Source: Atriophallophorus winterbourni (Eukaryota > Platyhelminthes > Trematoda > Plagiorchiida > Microphallidae). Taken from it: a stretch of 64,000 nt of DNA. Shown here in pieces: positions 10,807 through 23,746 of the stretch. The stretch lies in contig JACCGJ010000559.1 in the NCBI GenBank assembly GCA_013407085.1, positions 5,524 through 69,523 of the forward strand. The letters are read 5' to 3'. Below the pieces are notes generated by a model that saw nothing but the letters and a program-made list of their open reading frames with translations, ran no database searches and was not told the DNA's origin. Each line of letters starts with the position of its first letter. The stretch's first letter is position 1. The translations under genes and the position numbers were made by a program.

Positions 10807-11659
10807 GGTCTCCGGTCACTTAATCCCTAGAAACTTAATACCCAGACATTTAACCCCCAAGTCACTTAATCCCCAGTCACTCAATCCCCAATTTGATAAC
10901 TTCTGATGAATGCAGAATACGTTTAAATGAATTTATTTAGCAGGAGAAATATGCAATTGATTTTAAGAACGTCAATCTTTCCGTAGTTGAGTATCGCTGA
11001 ATTGCTCGAGATGTCCTGGCGCATACTTCAGCATACTAGTTCTTGTGTTTGATATGAACCCCAGCACTTGCTTGAAGAACTGAGGCCGTATGCTGTCTTC
11101 AATCCTTTCGCAAATCGTTAAGAAATGTACTCATGGTGGGATGTTGGTAAGCAAAGAGTGACTGTAATGCATGATGCCAGCCTTCTACAGCATTATTCGT
11201 TCGGACAACACCACTATTTGCGTCTTCATACTTATTCCAGGTTTCAGGTGGAAATACAGCTGGCGCAAAGTTTTCTCTTCTACCTCTAATTCGTCGACCT
11301 CGAACAAAGGTATATTCAAATTAAGATAACAGTTCGTTCATCCTCTCACTTTGAGACAGATTCGGCTAAAATCTCAAATGTGCCGACTACATCATTCAAC
11401 GACATAATCATGTGGCGTAAATCATCGTTTGCCTCATTATCTGCTTTCATCCCTAGTTTACATATTTTTCGTTGCATGACATGACATCTCGAGCAATTCA
11501 GCGTTACTCCACTACAGAAAGATTGACGTTCTTAAAATCAATGGCATATCTCTCCTGCTAAATAAATTCATTTAAACGTATTTTGCAATCTTCAGAAGTT
11601 ATCAAATGGGATGAAGTGACTTGTGGGTTAAATGTCTGGAGATTAAGTGTCAGTAAACC
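10807..11659 (-). mobile_element. MULE-like DNA transposon, longer dead copy
   Basis: An 853-bp element with ends GGTCTCCGGTCACTTAA / inverse of GGTTTACTGACACTTAA, flanked by GATGCGTC at 10799-10806 and 11660-11667. Terminal inverted repeats of about 150-200 bp include cacttaatccccag arrays and a shared block with tttaaatgaatttatttagc. The minus strand encodes FVRGRRIRGRRENFAPAVFP, PETWNKYEDANSG and TNNAVEGWHHALQSLF, typical of MULE transposase C-terminal regions, with stops. Confidence 0.85.
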
Positions 11660-11667
11660 GATGCGTC

Positions 11668-12953
11668 ACCTCTCATATTAAACAATGATATGTGACTGTT
11701 CGACTAGCGTGGTTTGATTCTTCGCGTTTAGTATCCTCTCCCTCCCATGATGTAGGATGCCGTTCAATCGGTAAAATGAAGCTAGGCGAAGTGACGCACA
11801 GTCATATACTAATCGTTGACTTTGGCAATTAGGTTAATTAGAAATCAGCGAGAGAACGCGTCGTGTTCTTCCGTGCAGCGCAGAAGGGGCAACAAGCATC
11901 TTAGAGACATTTAGTGTAAGTACACGTCTGTGCAATACTTCACCTGCGCGAATGATTATTCCGCAACTTTGTCAATTTGACATGTAAACCAAAAGTCATG
12001 AAATTCTTGGTGTTGGAATTGTTGGTGATTTCAGAATTAAGAGATAAAAAAACGCTGCGAGCAAGGCTGTGTAGACAACAAAAACTACGCTGTTTAGTGT
12101 TACATTTGCGGCTGAGATACTTGTTGCCTTTTGTGACGTAACTCCATGTTGATTAAATGTGACAATCAGGAAAAGTGACACGCTAAATCCCCAGGTTAAT
12201 CAGAAGCAATGTGGATTTTTCAATATATTTGATGCTGTATTCAGGCAGTTAAAATATGAGAATACCATTGAACAATTATAAGAGTCAACCGAGTCGATTT
12301 CGAGTACATACACGAGTCGGGAATATTTCAAATTTCGAAAATTAGAACATCCCACGTGATCGAGATTTAAACAAACTGCACGTCAATTCAAAGTCAAAAT
12401 AGAAGTTAAATAAATAATGAAAACAGTACGGAAGCGCTCCATACTCGAACACCAATTTGATCCTGCGAATGGCGTTAGTCTCCAATTATCTAGCACTTTT
12501 GAAACTTAGGTTCAACGTCTAACATCAATGAAGTGGGGTTTAGCAGACAGCGACATTTTGTTTTAAGTCTTACCATGGCCTACGCTCTCGAGTGCGCTTT
12601 CACAGTACGTGAACCTAATATATTTTCTCCCATGTATCACGTGAATATTAGAATCACTGAAGACGTGGACACAGTCGATCAAGTATCCATGAACCACGAC
12701 TGATAGTAGTGGTAGTGATTTTGTTTTATAAGCGTTTCCTTGTAAAGCACCCTTGCGGCGAGATTACCGATTCGGTCCAAAAGCGCACGGAGCATTTACA
12801 TGCTTTCACCAAACCCGATCATGTTGGACAAATTTTTCATTTTTATATAGCATTTTCCGGATTTATCAATATTTCAATCAACGTTTCGATTCTTGAGTCT
12901 CCTAGACACTTAGAAGTGCCGATTGATACTTTTGGCACGAAGACTCGAAGGTA
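11668..12953. other. Unassigned AT-rich intergenic stretch
   Basis: No credible protein or repeat match; AT-rich sequence leading into the dead CR1 cluster. Confidence 0.4.
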
Positions 12954-14330
12954 CTAGTTTAGGCTGGAATGGGGTAACACCAACAGATATTCATGGGTCC
13001 GATAATTTCTCGTATCCCTTTGCGTGAATAAATTCTGTGAGGGATGGTTTGGGGTATGGAATATTTTGTAAATTAGGATAAGGTCTCCTCTGATTCGTCG
13101 ATATGGAAAGTCGGACAGATTCCGTTGAGCTATCCTTTCATTATATGGCTCATTTCGGATGCTGAGAACCAGTTTTGTTGAGCGGTGATAGATTCGCTGC
13201 ATAAGTTCCACATCCTTTTTGAGCCACGGAGACCATGACTGCACGCCGTGTTCCGTGACTGGTCTGAAGTTCGTATTCGTGATGCTTGGGAATATCTTAG
13301 GCGAAAATTTCACAAATACCCGTTTGAGTAGATTGAGGACACGTGTTGCCCTTGTAAAGGCAGTGTTAGTTTGAAGTAAGGTTTTAAAACCAGTGCATAT
13401 CCAGACACCCAAATCTTTTATTTCACTGCAATTTTCAAGGATGCGAGCCTATATGGTATGGCAAATCTGCTCGTTTCCCCACATTCATGAGCATGTATTT
13501 GTTGTCGTTAAACGGCAATTTGTTCTTCAACGACCAGCTGTGAAGCGTATCAAGATCTTTTTGTAATTGCAGACAGTCTTCTGGACTAAGGATGCAACGA
13601 TTTATCTTTATTTTGACCGCAAATAACAAGATGTTACACCGAAAAATTTCCGGTATTTCATTCACATAAGTCAGAAAGAGGATCGGACCAAGGACTGAAC
13701 CTTGAGAAACTCTGCTATTTGCTGGGATTGGTTTTGGTAATGCTCCGTCATCATGTACCAGGGTAGTGCGATTTATTAGGTAGTCATTTAGCCAATTCAA
13801 CAACTTTCAATCTTCTGCAGTAGTAAGCTATTATTAACACGATCAAATACTTTGGAGATATCAAGGTAGCTAACGTGTATTACTTGCCCTTTATATACCG
13901 CTTGCGTCCAATCATCCTGCGTTATCAGTAAATTAGATAAATTGGAATTATTCCGACTAAATACAAGCTGTTTTCTCGAAAGCAACTGATCATTTTCAAT
14001 ATGTTTCTTTAGGTCGTCAACAATGAGGCGCTCCAGTTATTTGGAAATCACATGGTAACAGAGTAACGTTTCGGGAATTAGAAACATCGGAACTATTTTC
14101 TCCATTATAAATAGGATTAATTATACCGCGTTTCCAATCGGTAGGAATTACATCATTTGCCAGTGTTTGATTAAACAAGTATGTGACTGGTTTGTATAGT
14201 ATGATCGCGTGTTTCTTCAAATTTAGCGAAGTTATTCCGTCTACCCGGGAGACTTCCCAGCTTTACGATTGAATAATGTTTGGTGGATGCGGTTTGACGT
14301 GACATTTATTTCACTGAGGTCAACTGTGGT
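12954..14330 (-). pseudogene. Dead CR1-type LINE, reverse transcriptase
   Basis: Minus-strand RT pieces in order: NDVIPTDWKRGIINPIYNG (about 14150), SYLDISKVFDRVN (13870), RVSQGSVLGPILFLTYVNEI (13700), then the C-terminal VQSWSPWLKKDVELMQRIY and YRRIRGDLILIYKIF (13000-13250). The catalytic FADD box is degraded to FAVK and frames shift, so it is inactive. Confidence 0.85.
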
Positions 14331-14569
14331 TGAAATGGTTTGATTTGGAATGTAAATTGCATAAACACAGTGCTTCTCTTAGAGTGAATTTTGCGTTAAT
14401 GTCGATCAGCACGTTCAACGATTGTGATGTTTTTCGCCCGATCGTTTCGAAACAAATTAATATTGAGACTGGATTAATTTGATTTTCTCAAGATTCAAGA
14501 ATTAATATTATAAAAAGCTTGTAGCTGAAGAACACCACATAATATTCGTATAAGAACAATAAATATATA

Positions 14570-14890
14570 TACAAAATAAAATGAGGCATTAGGATGATTG
14601 ACAGTTTTGTAGTTACAAAATAAAATGTCATGTATTGTCGTGTTATGATTGGAACAAATATTCGTTTGGATAAAGATTATGTTATATAAACGGGATGTAG
14701 GGTGGAATTACTACGCATAAATATATCCAATTTGTTCCTGAAAATCCTTTCACTAGATGATTGTACAACATCTGATGGTAGGGAGTTCCATGAGAAACAA
14801 ACGCGCACCGAAAATAAGAACCGAAGGCAGTTCCGGTGGGAATTTTAAATATCAAATGTCAGTGGGTGAGTACGTGATACATGCCTTGAC
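14570..14890 (-). pseudogene. CR1-type LINE C-terminal fragment
   Basis: The minus strand reads FSVRVCFSWNSLPSDVVQSS then a FRNKLDIFM-like segment, the usual CR1 end (FFxxRVxxxWNxLPxxVV). The upstream part is lost or scrambled. Confidence 0.65.
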
Positions 14891-15289
14891 CGGAGTGGAA
14901 ATGAATGTCTTTGAGGGTTTTGATTGTATTTGGCAATAAATGAAACGTCCCAAGTTCAGTGACGCGCAAAATTTCCAGGTATATCAGAACCTAACGCGGA
15001 TTTGTCTATAAAAGCGGTACTGTATTCAGTCAATCAAATATAGTAAAATCATACCTCAATTATTGGGGTTAACCGGGTAAAAATCCGGGTCAATGTCAAA
15101 ACAATATCGAGTACGTACCAAGTTACGTACTCGAGTCAAAATCAAGTCAAGGTCAAATGTCTGAGTGTCCCACGCAATCGAGATTACGACAAATTGTGCG
15201 CAACAAATGAAGGTCGAAATAAGCAAAAGGGTTCATAAAACAAAAAGATAATGACAGGTCAGAAAAACGGTATGGAAGACGATATTGAC

Positions 15290-16300
15290 GGAACAGAAAG
15301 AAGCAACAGAGGGTGCATCTTTGAGTTTATTATTTTATAAGTTAGGATTAGATCAAATCAAACCCGTCTGCGAAGCAGTGTTTCCAAATTAAGATGCACA
15401 AGTCGATTCTCATATGGTAGGTTGCGGAGACATTCAACCATTTTAGTTGCTCTGTGATAAATCCTCTCGAGCAGCTTGATGTCATTTTGTAGCCATGGTG
15501 CTCAAGTTTGCACTGAATAATCCATCACTGGGTGAATATAAGTATTTATGACCATGGGGAATGACTCACATGAAAAATGTCCGAAAACACGCCTAAGCAT
15601 ACCTAGCATGCGGCTAGCTCGGTTGTACACTGCTTCGCATTGCATGCTATTCTTACGACTTCCACTAATCCATAGGCCGAGGTCTTTTTTCGTTGTCCAT
15701 TACAGTTGTTTTGATCCCAGGTCGTATGAGAATGGGAAATCTTTGCCTATTTGCAGAATTTTACACTTCCTGTAGTTGAATGGAAGTTTGTTTTGCTCCG
15801 ACCAGCTGTTCAATATATCCAAATTGCTTTGTGAGCGCAAACAATACACTCTTGACGTGATTCGCATCCAAAGTTTAAGATCATCCGAAAAGAGAAACAT
15901 TTTGGCTGTGACAATTTTCGGAAGGTCGTTGATGTAGACCAAAATCAGAACGTGACCAAGTACCGAACCTTGTTGGAAACCGTTAGTGGTTTCAATTTCC
16001 ACGGACATCAGACCATCGATACGTACAATTGCCTTGCGATCAAGAAGGTAACTTTTGAGCCAGGTAAGAAGGCACCCATTAATATTAATATCGTGCAGCT
16101 TGCTCAGGAGTATAGAATGGTCCACGCGATCAGACGCCTTTGATATGTCCAAGTAACACGCATACACGCAACCACCATCGTCCACTCCCTGCGTCCAGTT
16201 GTCCATTGTCTCCAATGGGTTAGTCGAGCAAGAACGAGACTTCCGAAATCCATGTTGCTCCTTGGACAACAATTTTTTGGCTTCGAGATTCAAGGATTTA
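15290..16300 (-). pseudogene. Dead CR1-type LINE, RT domain
   Basis: The minus strand has LSKEQHGFRKSRSCSTN, CYLDISKASDRVDHSILL, NGFQQGSVLGHVLILVYIND, then FLFSDDLKLW where FADD would be, and NLPYENRLVHLNLETLLRRR near 15380. FADD is changed to FSDD and GVPQGSVLGP is degraded, indicating an old copy. Confidence 0.85.
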
Positions 16301-16359
16301 TGGTTAAAAAAGTTATTACTTTACAACACCACAGGATTGTGGTATGAATAAAAACATGA

Positions 16360-19300
16360 AAAATACAATAGTATAAAGGCAATAGAGAATATCAAATGTA
16401 AGGCTCACGAATGTTATTCTTTTGCATATGTAAGTCCAATTTCGCTTTATACGCCGCCAGGCAAGGAGAGTCTACCACATGCTAGGGTAGGGAATTCCAA
16501 AGAAATATAGCACGTATGGCGAAAAAATGGCACCGACAATAAATGCGAGAACTAGGAACGTAAAGAAATAAGGTATGTCCGCGTGTCACTTTCCCATCAC
16601 ACACATGGAGAAATTGTTTTGGTGGATGTCCTTCGGTAGACACATTTCTATAAGTCAGATTAATATCCTACTTTGGGTGAAGTCGTATAGATCCGGACGT
16701 CGCAATCTTTCGGTGTATGGAACATTGCGAAGACCCGTCACTAACTACGTTGCTCTATGATAGATTTTATCGAAGAGAGCAATGTCTTTTCGCAGCCAAG
16801 GAGCCCAGACCTCGACCGCATACTCCATCGTAGGGCGAAGTTAGACATTCATTATCCTTGGTAACGTTACCAGAGAGAATCTTCCAAATATTCTTCGACA
16901 GATACCTAACAATCTGTTTGCCCGCCGATATATGTTCTGGCAGTGTGCTGTGATCTTCTGGTTCCCGCTAATCCACACGCCAAGATCTTTTTATAACGAG
17001 CTCTATGCTAGGTTTTCAGTTCCCAATTGTTATCCGTGGAACATTAATAATGATAATAATATGTATTCTTGGACATCCAAGGCATGCAATACATGATCAG
17101 TTTATCAAAATTTGAACAACAAAAGAAAATAGAACAGTGCAAGTGACCGAAGTGAGCGGGATTTTTAAACATTTTTTTCCGTTTAATAAGGGAAATGAAT
17201 ATACAGCAGGTGAGAAAAAATTTTCAATGTGTATTAGAAATAAAATTTCATTTAAATTATGTCAAGATTTACTAATGGCAAGGATGCAAGGAACAAATGA
17301 AGAACAGAAATGGAAGGTAGTTATGGAAAAGTGGTGCGAATTGTAATGAAGTTGTCATAAAAAATTGATAAATAAATTATATATGCATAAATTCATGTTT
17401 TTACGGAAAGTTTGGTTGGGAAGATTGAAAAGGAAACATAAATTCATTGGATTAAGAAATTCTAAGAAATTGTGAGGGATGAGAGTGGGTGTGGCTAATA
17501 GCAGGGAGTAGGCAGTAGGGTGCTGTGCTCCAATACTCTTCAAGAATGGCCGACGAATCAAACCAAAATTTGTTCACCAGCCAGATTTTCGTTATCTGCA
17601 GGAGAGTGAATCGCATACGGAACAAATCTCGGGCGGATAGATTTCGAGCCAATTACAGTGATGGTTCGTTATTCGAAGCCAAGATGGAGCATCTTACATT
17701 TCTTTATGTTGAATGACATGTCATTCATGGCCGCCCAATTCGACACGTTGTCCAAATCCATTTGCAGTTTCTCACAATCCTCTATATAACTTATTGGCGT
17801 CCAAATTTTCATATCATCCGCGAACAGGACCATTTTGGACGATATGAGAGGGGTTATATCATTTATGTACAACAGAAACAGGAGCGGGCCTAGCACAGAT
17901 CCTTGTGGGAATCCACTGGTGGTTTTGAACGTTTGTGTTAGGGCTCCGTTAGCTTTAACGCGGACTCACAATTCTTTCCCACACAATCTACTCAATAACG
18001 TTTGAGTTCACTGGAAGCAGTGTAACATGGCGTTAATTTGCTGGGTCTGAACGAGTTCCACCTTTGTAGATGGGTGTTATGATTCCTCTTTTCCAGTCAG
18101 TCGGTACAACACCTTCCCTTATAGAGTCATTACATAAATCACAAAGTGGTTCGCACAATTGATTGCCGCATACATTTAGGATTGCGGGAGTGATTCCGTC
18201 AGCTCCCGGGGACTTGTTGATATTAAACATGCGCAGGTGCTGATGCATTATTTCAGAATTGATGCATATTTCGCATATAGTCTGTGGCACAATTGGTGCT
18301 GACAATTCTGATGATTGTAATGCATCCGTGGGGGTAAAAACTTGTGAATAAAACTAGCGAGAGCAAAAGCGAGAGAGCACAGAATCAGTTAGTCTGTTAT
18401 CTGTCCTGATCGAAAAAACACCGGATTTCAGTTTCGTAGTGTTGTTAACAGTTCGATGAAGCTGTTTGGGATTTCGCTGCATCCTCACTGCCAGCTAGGG
18501 CTGGTGATATTGTGTGCCCTCTCGGATGAGATTTGTCATTTGATTCCGCGATTCGCGAAAGTTTGCCCAGTTTTAATCAGTTCTAGCGACATTGTGAATA
18601 GCCCATGTCAAATTTCACTTTGTCAAACATTTTCTAGTCCGACTGCGAATTATGAAGTGTGGATCTTTGCTAGTATGTTTCGAAAGATATTTAGAATTGA
18701 AATGTATCATGTTAATAATGCAATATGTCACGGTTGTGCAATGCGAGTCTGGATAACTGAAATTTATATTATCTTCATCGAAAGCTACCATTGTTTCATT
18801 CAAACCAATGTAATCCACTTTACTATTTAGTTTTTTGCTGGACAATTCTACTGGCGCTGCACACATATTGAAAGAGCAGAACAAGGTGGTCGCTTCGACC
18901 CAGCGGAGGGTGATACTGAACATCTTTAACGGCTGTGGCTTCTGAGGTTAAGACTAGGTCTAGAACAGATGTCTGTTGCAAATTTCGTTGTCGTGTATAT
19001 TCGAAAACATGATTAAACAAGGGAATATAATTGAACAGTTCGCGAAATTTTTAGTCTAGTAATCGGGTTATGAGATCTACTCGGTTATATAGTTGAGGCA
19101 GATTGAAGTCTCCCATAATCAGCAATTGCGAGTTGCGCTGTTTTCACACGTATTGCATTGCTCTCAATAGTTTTCCGTCATGCGCATCCGAAGATGATGG
19201 TGAACGTTAAACAACATCAACGATGCAACTTTCACCTTATTCGAGCTTTTAGTTTCACCATATATTGTCTTCCAGGTTGAGTTCAGTGTCCGTAACTGCG

Positions 19301-19550
19301 ATACTGTATAAACGGTCGTGGTGGTAAACAACTACTCCACCATATGTACTTAAGCGGTCTTTTCGAAATAGGGTCATGTTTGGGATAGAGAGCTTACGAA
19401 CGCTCACGTAAGGTTGAAACCATGTCTCAATTATTGCTATGACGTCGAGTGTGTGCTCATTACAGAGATCCTATAGTTCAGCTAGTTTGTTTACCAGGCA
19501 TTGTGGTTTTCGTATACAGTGATAGAGCTGGAAGCTCGTGTATTTCTCCG
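16360..19550 (-). pseudogene. Near full-length dead CR1-type LINE (endonuclease plus RT)
   Basis: From right to left on the minus strand: endonuclease pieces DVIAIIETWFQPYVSV, RLSTYGGVVVYHHDRLYSIA, LLIMGDFNLPQLYNRVDLI and SVLDLVLTSEATAV with GRSDHLVL (18820-19450); a linker with VDYIGLNETMVAF; RT start NINKSPGADGITPAILNVCG and VVPTDWKRGIITPIYKGG (18040-18300); GPLLFLLYINDI and intact VLFADDMKIW (17670-17890); the C-terminus near 16400-16830. Broken by stops and an AT-rich stretch at about 17050-17480. Confidence 0.82.
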
Positions 19551-19639
19551 ACCCATTGAGAGCCGGACATCGGTCGCTGTTTGGGATTGCCGCAGTGTTT
19601 CCAATCGGATTTTCGTCTAATCCTAAAACCGTCGTTCAT

Positions 19640-22380
19640 TAGGTGGTTTCGGCGTAGAAAGTCTGTGGTTACTCATTCTGACATCCTTCGGGAGATTTCT
19701 ATCATTTGTTTTCCAGTTAGCTCTAATTGATTTCATCTTACCTTTTGTTAAAAATCTTATTTCAAGGGGTTTCGGCATGTTACCTTTATATTTTGGTGAC
19801 CGAGGTATTCTAAAAGTGTCCACAACGATTGATTAGTGCGCTCCGAGGCTGTTGGTAACGAACAACCACTGTTTGAAATCGTGGTGCTGTATCGTAATTC
19901 CCGAAGCAGTGTTAGTCTGTTCGGGAAAACCAAGAAGAACAACACTTAGTCGGTCATATGTTTTCCCATTGTTTCAATTTCCTTTCCTCTTCCACCACGA
20001 AATAACAGCATGTATGCGATATTTAGTCTGTGAACAGGTACGGCGCAAGAAAAAGTTTAGAAGAACGTCTTTCATCTCTCTTTGGCTTTTGAGAGTTATT
20101 CTCAGTAAACGCGGTTCCTCAAGATGAGGAGAATTGGGGGGCCGACTTAGGCGGGTTATTGAGGCTGGCAGTATCGAGCTCATATCCATCATTTAACACA
20201 GCTGGTACCATTGTTCAATGTCGTGAGTTCTCCTATTTGATAAAAGTGTCACGGATTTCTCCGCCGCATTGGTGCAGATTACACTGAAATTCATTTAATT
20301 TGTTTATATGTCAGTATTAGATTTGGATGTAGAGGAATTTTGCTCACGGACAGTCAGTAGACTCTCCTTCGAATTTTCAGCTGACTAACATCTGAGTCGC
20401 AGCTAGCTCTCGCATAACTGAACTATTCAGCGTTTAACGGCTTTTTTCTGAAGACGCTTGGAATTTCAGCATTAATAATAAAAACTACCGCCTCTTTAGT
20501 CAAAACTCTATCGCAATTCGTGTGTATAATATTTTAGCACATATAACATCTGACGACATCCGATTCCGCACTTACCTTCTTTTTGCAAATATGATACAAA
20601 TCACGCTCAGTTTCTTAGGTCCTGACATCCGTTAGCAGTTGAGGTCAATGTCGTCTGATCATTGAATGTGTGCTTTGATAGCTTGCACGGAAACATCTAC
20701 GCGCGTATCGATCGATGTACGGTTGAGAAATGAAATTTGCGAGGTTCGCGTGGAAACGTATCGAAATGTATTGTATGCAATATACCGAGTGAAACAGTCG
20801 TGGTGACCGTAGATTTGATCTCAGACAAAGGAAATACGGCTTGTTGAATGCAGCAGAAGATCTTTCAACAAATTTTACACGCGCACAAATTGTCCACGGC
20901 TATTTGGAAATTAGGAACTTTCGAAGTAGTCCAATAGATCTCTTCAAGCGAAATCAATTGGTGTAAGAATGATCCAGATATAACCAGCGAGTCACGAGTA
21001 ATGTTCCAAAGCATCAGAGCACAAAATTATGCATCCGTTCGTTAACTGACAACGCGTATTAAGATAACTATGTTTGTCTCAGTGATGCAGACATATCATA
21101 CAAAACCCTGTCGTTTCGTTCCACAAACGTTTCACATTTGTTGGAAACTGTTGTGCTGGAGCAATGAATTTTAATTATTGGTCCAATTCGGTTGAAAGCG
21201 GCATGTTCTGGTTTTCACATGGGTATCAGTTCGAATAGCCTCTCTAGGCGTTAATTAATCGGTTCTTTCGTGCGATATCATTACAATCTCGTTTCACAGC
21301 AGCTACAATAGTGCGCTGAGATTCAAAGTTCTTGGGTCAGGCTGTTATAGTTGAATTTCATGAAATTATTTAAGTACTGATAACTTTGGGTATCTATTGT
21401 TCGGCTAATTACATTAGGAAATCTTAATCGTTGTCAAATGTTTTTACAGACGGTACATCAACATAATTCACTGGAACGTATTAAAGGGCAACGATTCCTT
21501 CATTATATTGTCCTCCGAATTTCTGAGATGGAGAGAGTTCCCAATGGTGGACCAGCATAGATACGCCAGGTGGAGTAGGAAATTTCCCACTAAAGATAAT
21601 CACTGTAGATTTTATTTCCTCATCATTCACGGATCACAGGTTTATACTTGCGTCACTTTACCTCACCCAATTTGAGACCGCTGGATTTGTAGAATCAATT
21701 TTTTGAACTCATATTTCATTAACTATTGACTTTTATACCTTAGAGAATTAGATTTTAAGATACAGAGAAAAGTTGTCCCCTTCTTAAGTGTTTGAAGTTT
21801 TACTTTCGAACTGAGTTCCAATAGGTTGTTGAACAATAAAAAATAAAAATTGCAGAACGATGTGATATCAAATTTAGCCAAACATGAATCTGCTTGCTTT
21901 TTTTCGTATTAAAAGGCACCGCTTCTAATGAATTAAACACTCTCAATCATTGATTAGCCGAAAATCAGACACCACTATTGATCAGTGAATGCATTTCAAA
22001 TCATTGATCGGTTTAGACGTTGATTAATATTTACAGTCATTATCGATATATTATCGACAGACATTCTAGAAACATTGATTTCATGTGTAATAAACGTAGT
22101 GTTCACTCCGTTGTAATTGATCTCACTATTGTGGTATAAATAAATCGTTATTTTACGATCAACTGGCTTTTTGAAGTTCTACGTAAGTAGACAGTGAATT
22201 TGGAATCGGTTTGTTTGAAACTCCTCTTTATGAAAAAGACAAAGCTATATTCCCGCAAGTAGAATGACATTGTAATAAGAAAGCGAATAACACGAATATT
22301 GCTGAATTTAATAACGTACAATCTTACTGATAGACACGTCCAAGTACGCGTCGGCCTCATCATCCCTAGTAAAATAGACG
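19640..22380. other. Unassigned AT-rich intergenic stretch
   Basis: No credible gene seen. Could contain 5' non-coding or upstream exons of the FGD-like gene, which cannot be recognised by eye. Confidence 0.35.
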
Positions 22381-22382
22381 TC

Positions 22383-22500
22383 ACAGGTGGAGTTCCGCAA
22401 AGCTAGGTGCTTAGACCACTTCTGTTCTTTGTGTATATGAACGATATAGTAGAGGTTATTGGATGGAAATTTATACTGTTTGCACACTTACATTATTTAT
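22383..22500 (+). pseudogene. LINE reverse-transcriptase fragment
   Basis: The + strand reads VTGGVPQS, a stop, then VLRPLLFFVYMNDIVEVIGW and FILFAH, recognisable as the GVPQGSVLGPLLFxxYxND block running to a destroyed FADD box. About 115 bp only. Confidence 0.7.
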
Positions 22501-23746
22501 TGTGTTGCATATTGTCGAAATCTGGCTCGCGCGATTCCAAGCATGTCACTTTTTAACGTACTTCAGAAATAAATTTATTGGCTGAAAATTTCTGTACACA
22601 CATAAGTTCACTTCTGTTTCTCTTTCTTCCTATTCTTTCTCCTCCTCCTCTTCTTCTTCGTCTGTTTCTCATACTTTGAATTCTGCAACTTTGGATCTTC
22701 CAAACCGCTTTTTAGTTTAAGATTTTTTGTATGCATTAATGAAGGCTAGCTATCTAAACGAACAGTGGTTATCGTGTCCATTGATGCATAAATCTAAGAT
22801 TGCGTAGATTGTGTGACGCTTCTTGCTTCAAAATCAACTTTGCTTTGGAATAATGTTGGGTTTCGTGCAGATATTGGAGGCCGAAGTGTGGATACAGTCT
22901 AATTTTCTTCTCTGATATATTAGACGTGAATCATTTGACAATGAATATTAGAAGAATTGGAGCTCGCTGTTTTATGCTGTATTTGTGCAGGCAAGCGAAC
23001 AACACAATTTACCGGAATGTCTTATGACGTGAGATCACATATTGTAAGTCAATTGGAAGAGAGATATCATCAATATCAAGGAGAATATTATTCACTCTGG
23101 CTTATTTCAATGAAGTTTGTATCTATAATTTTTCGTAATATATCAAAACATAATGATTTATTTTGACCTATTTGTTGTAAAAGATAATATGGGTCTAGGA
23201 AAAGCTAAACAGTTTGAGTGTTTTTTACCTCATATCGTAGACCTGACACTTTAGATTATACATTACTTACCTACTTTATTATGAAAGAAGTGTAAATGGA
23301 AACCTTCTCCAATTGGATTCGTCAGCAAATTTATTTACTGCCCCAAAGAATTGCTTGAGCTTTTTTAGATTGTTTGTGATTTGAACGTGCATATGTTTAA
23401 ATTTGTGTTGCAAAGTATTGTGCTGGCAACCAATACGAATCTGTTGTCGATATTTCGCTGAATTCGCCGTTATTTGATGATATATTCTATTCAACCTACC
23501 TGAGATAAATATATTTTTAATTTACTCGTGCAACTTGCATTGCGCTCTTTGCGTATTGTCAATAATTTTAAGGTTTTCTCGAAAAATATTTGGCTAAGAA
23601 ATACGGCAGGATTAAAGCGTAAATGAAATATATCTGCTGATTCCATTGGAAACATTACTGGTTGAGGCTTGTTAGAATTTGCATGAATCATTACAGAAAT
23701 TTCTCCCGATTATGCGCAATAATGCATTCGGTCACATAACCTCCAG
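22500..23746. other. Unassigned stretch upstream of the CR1 LINE
   Basis: Contains a pyrimidine-rich tract (22620-22670) and a splice-site-bounded open stretch (about 22991-23043, tttgtgcag to gtaagt) reading KRTTQFTGMSYDVRSHI. This could be an upstream FGD exon in compatible phase but has no domain support. Confidence 0.25.

Noticed and set aside
22991..23043. Possible upstream FGD exon
   Set aside because: Splice sites and phase are acceptable, but the 17-residue product has no domain support and many such stretches occur by chance.
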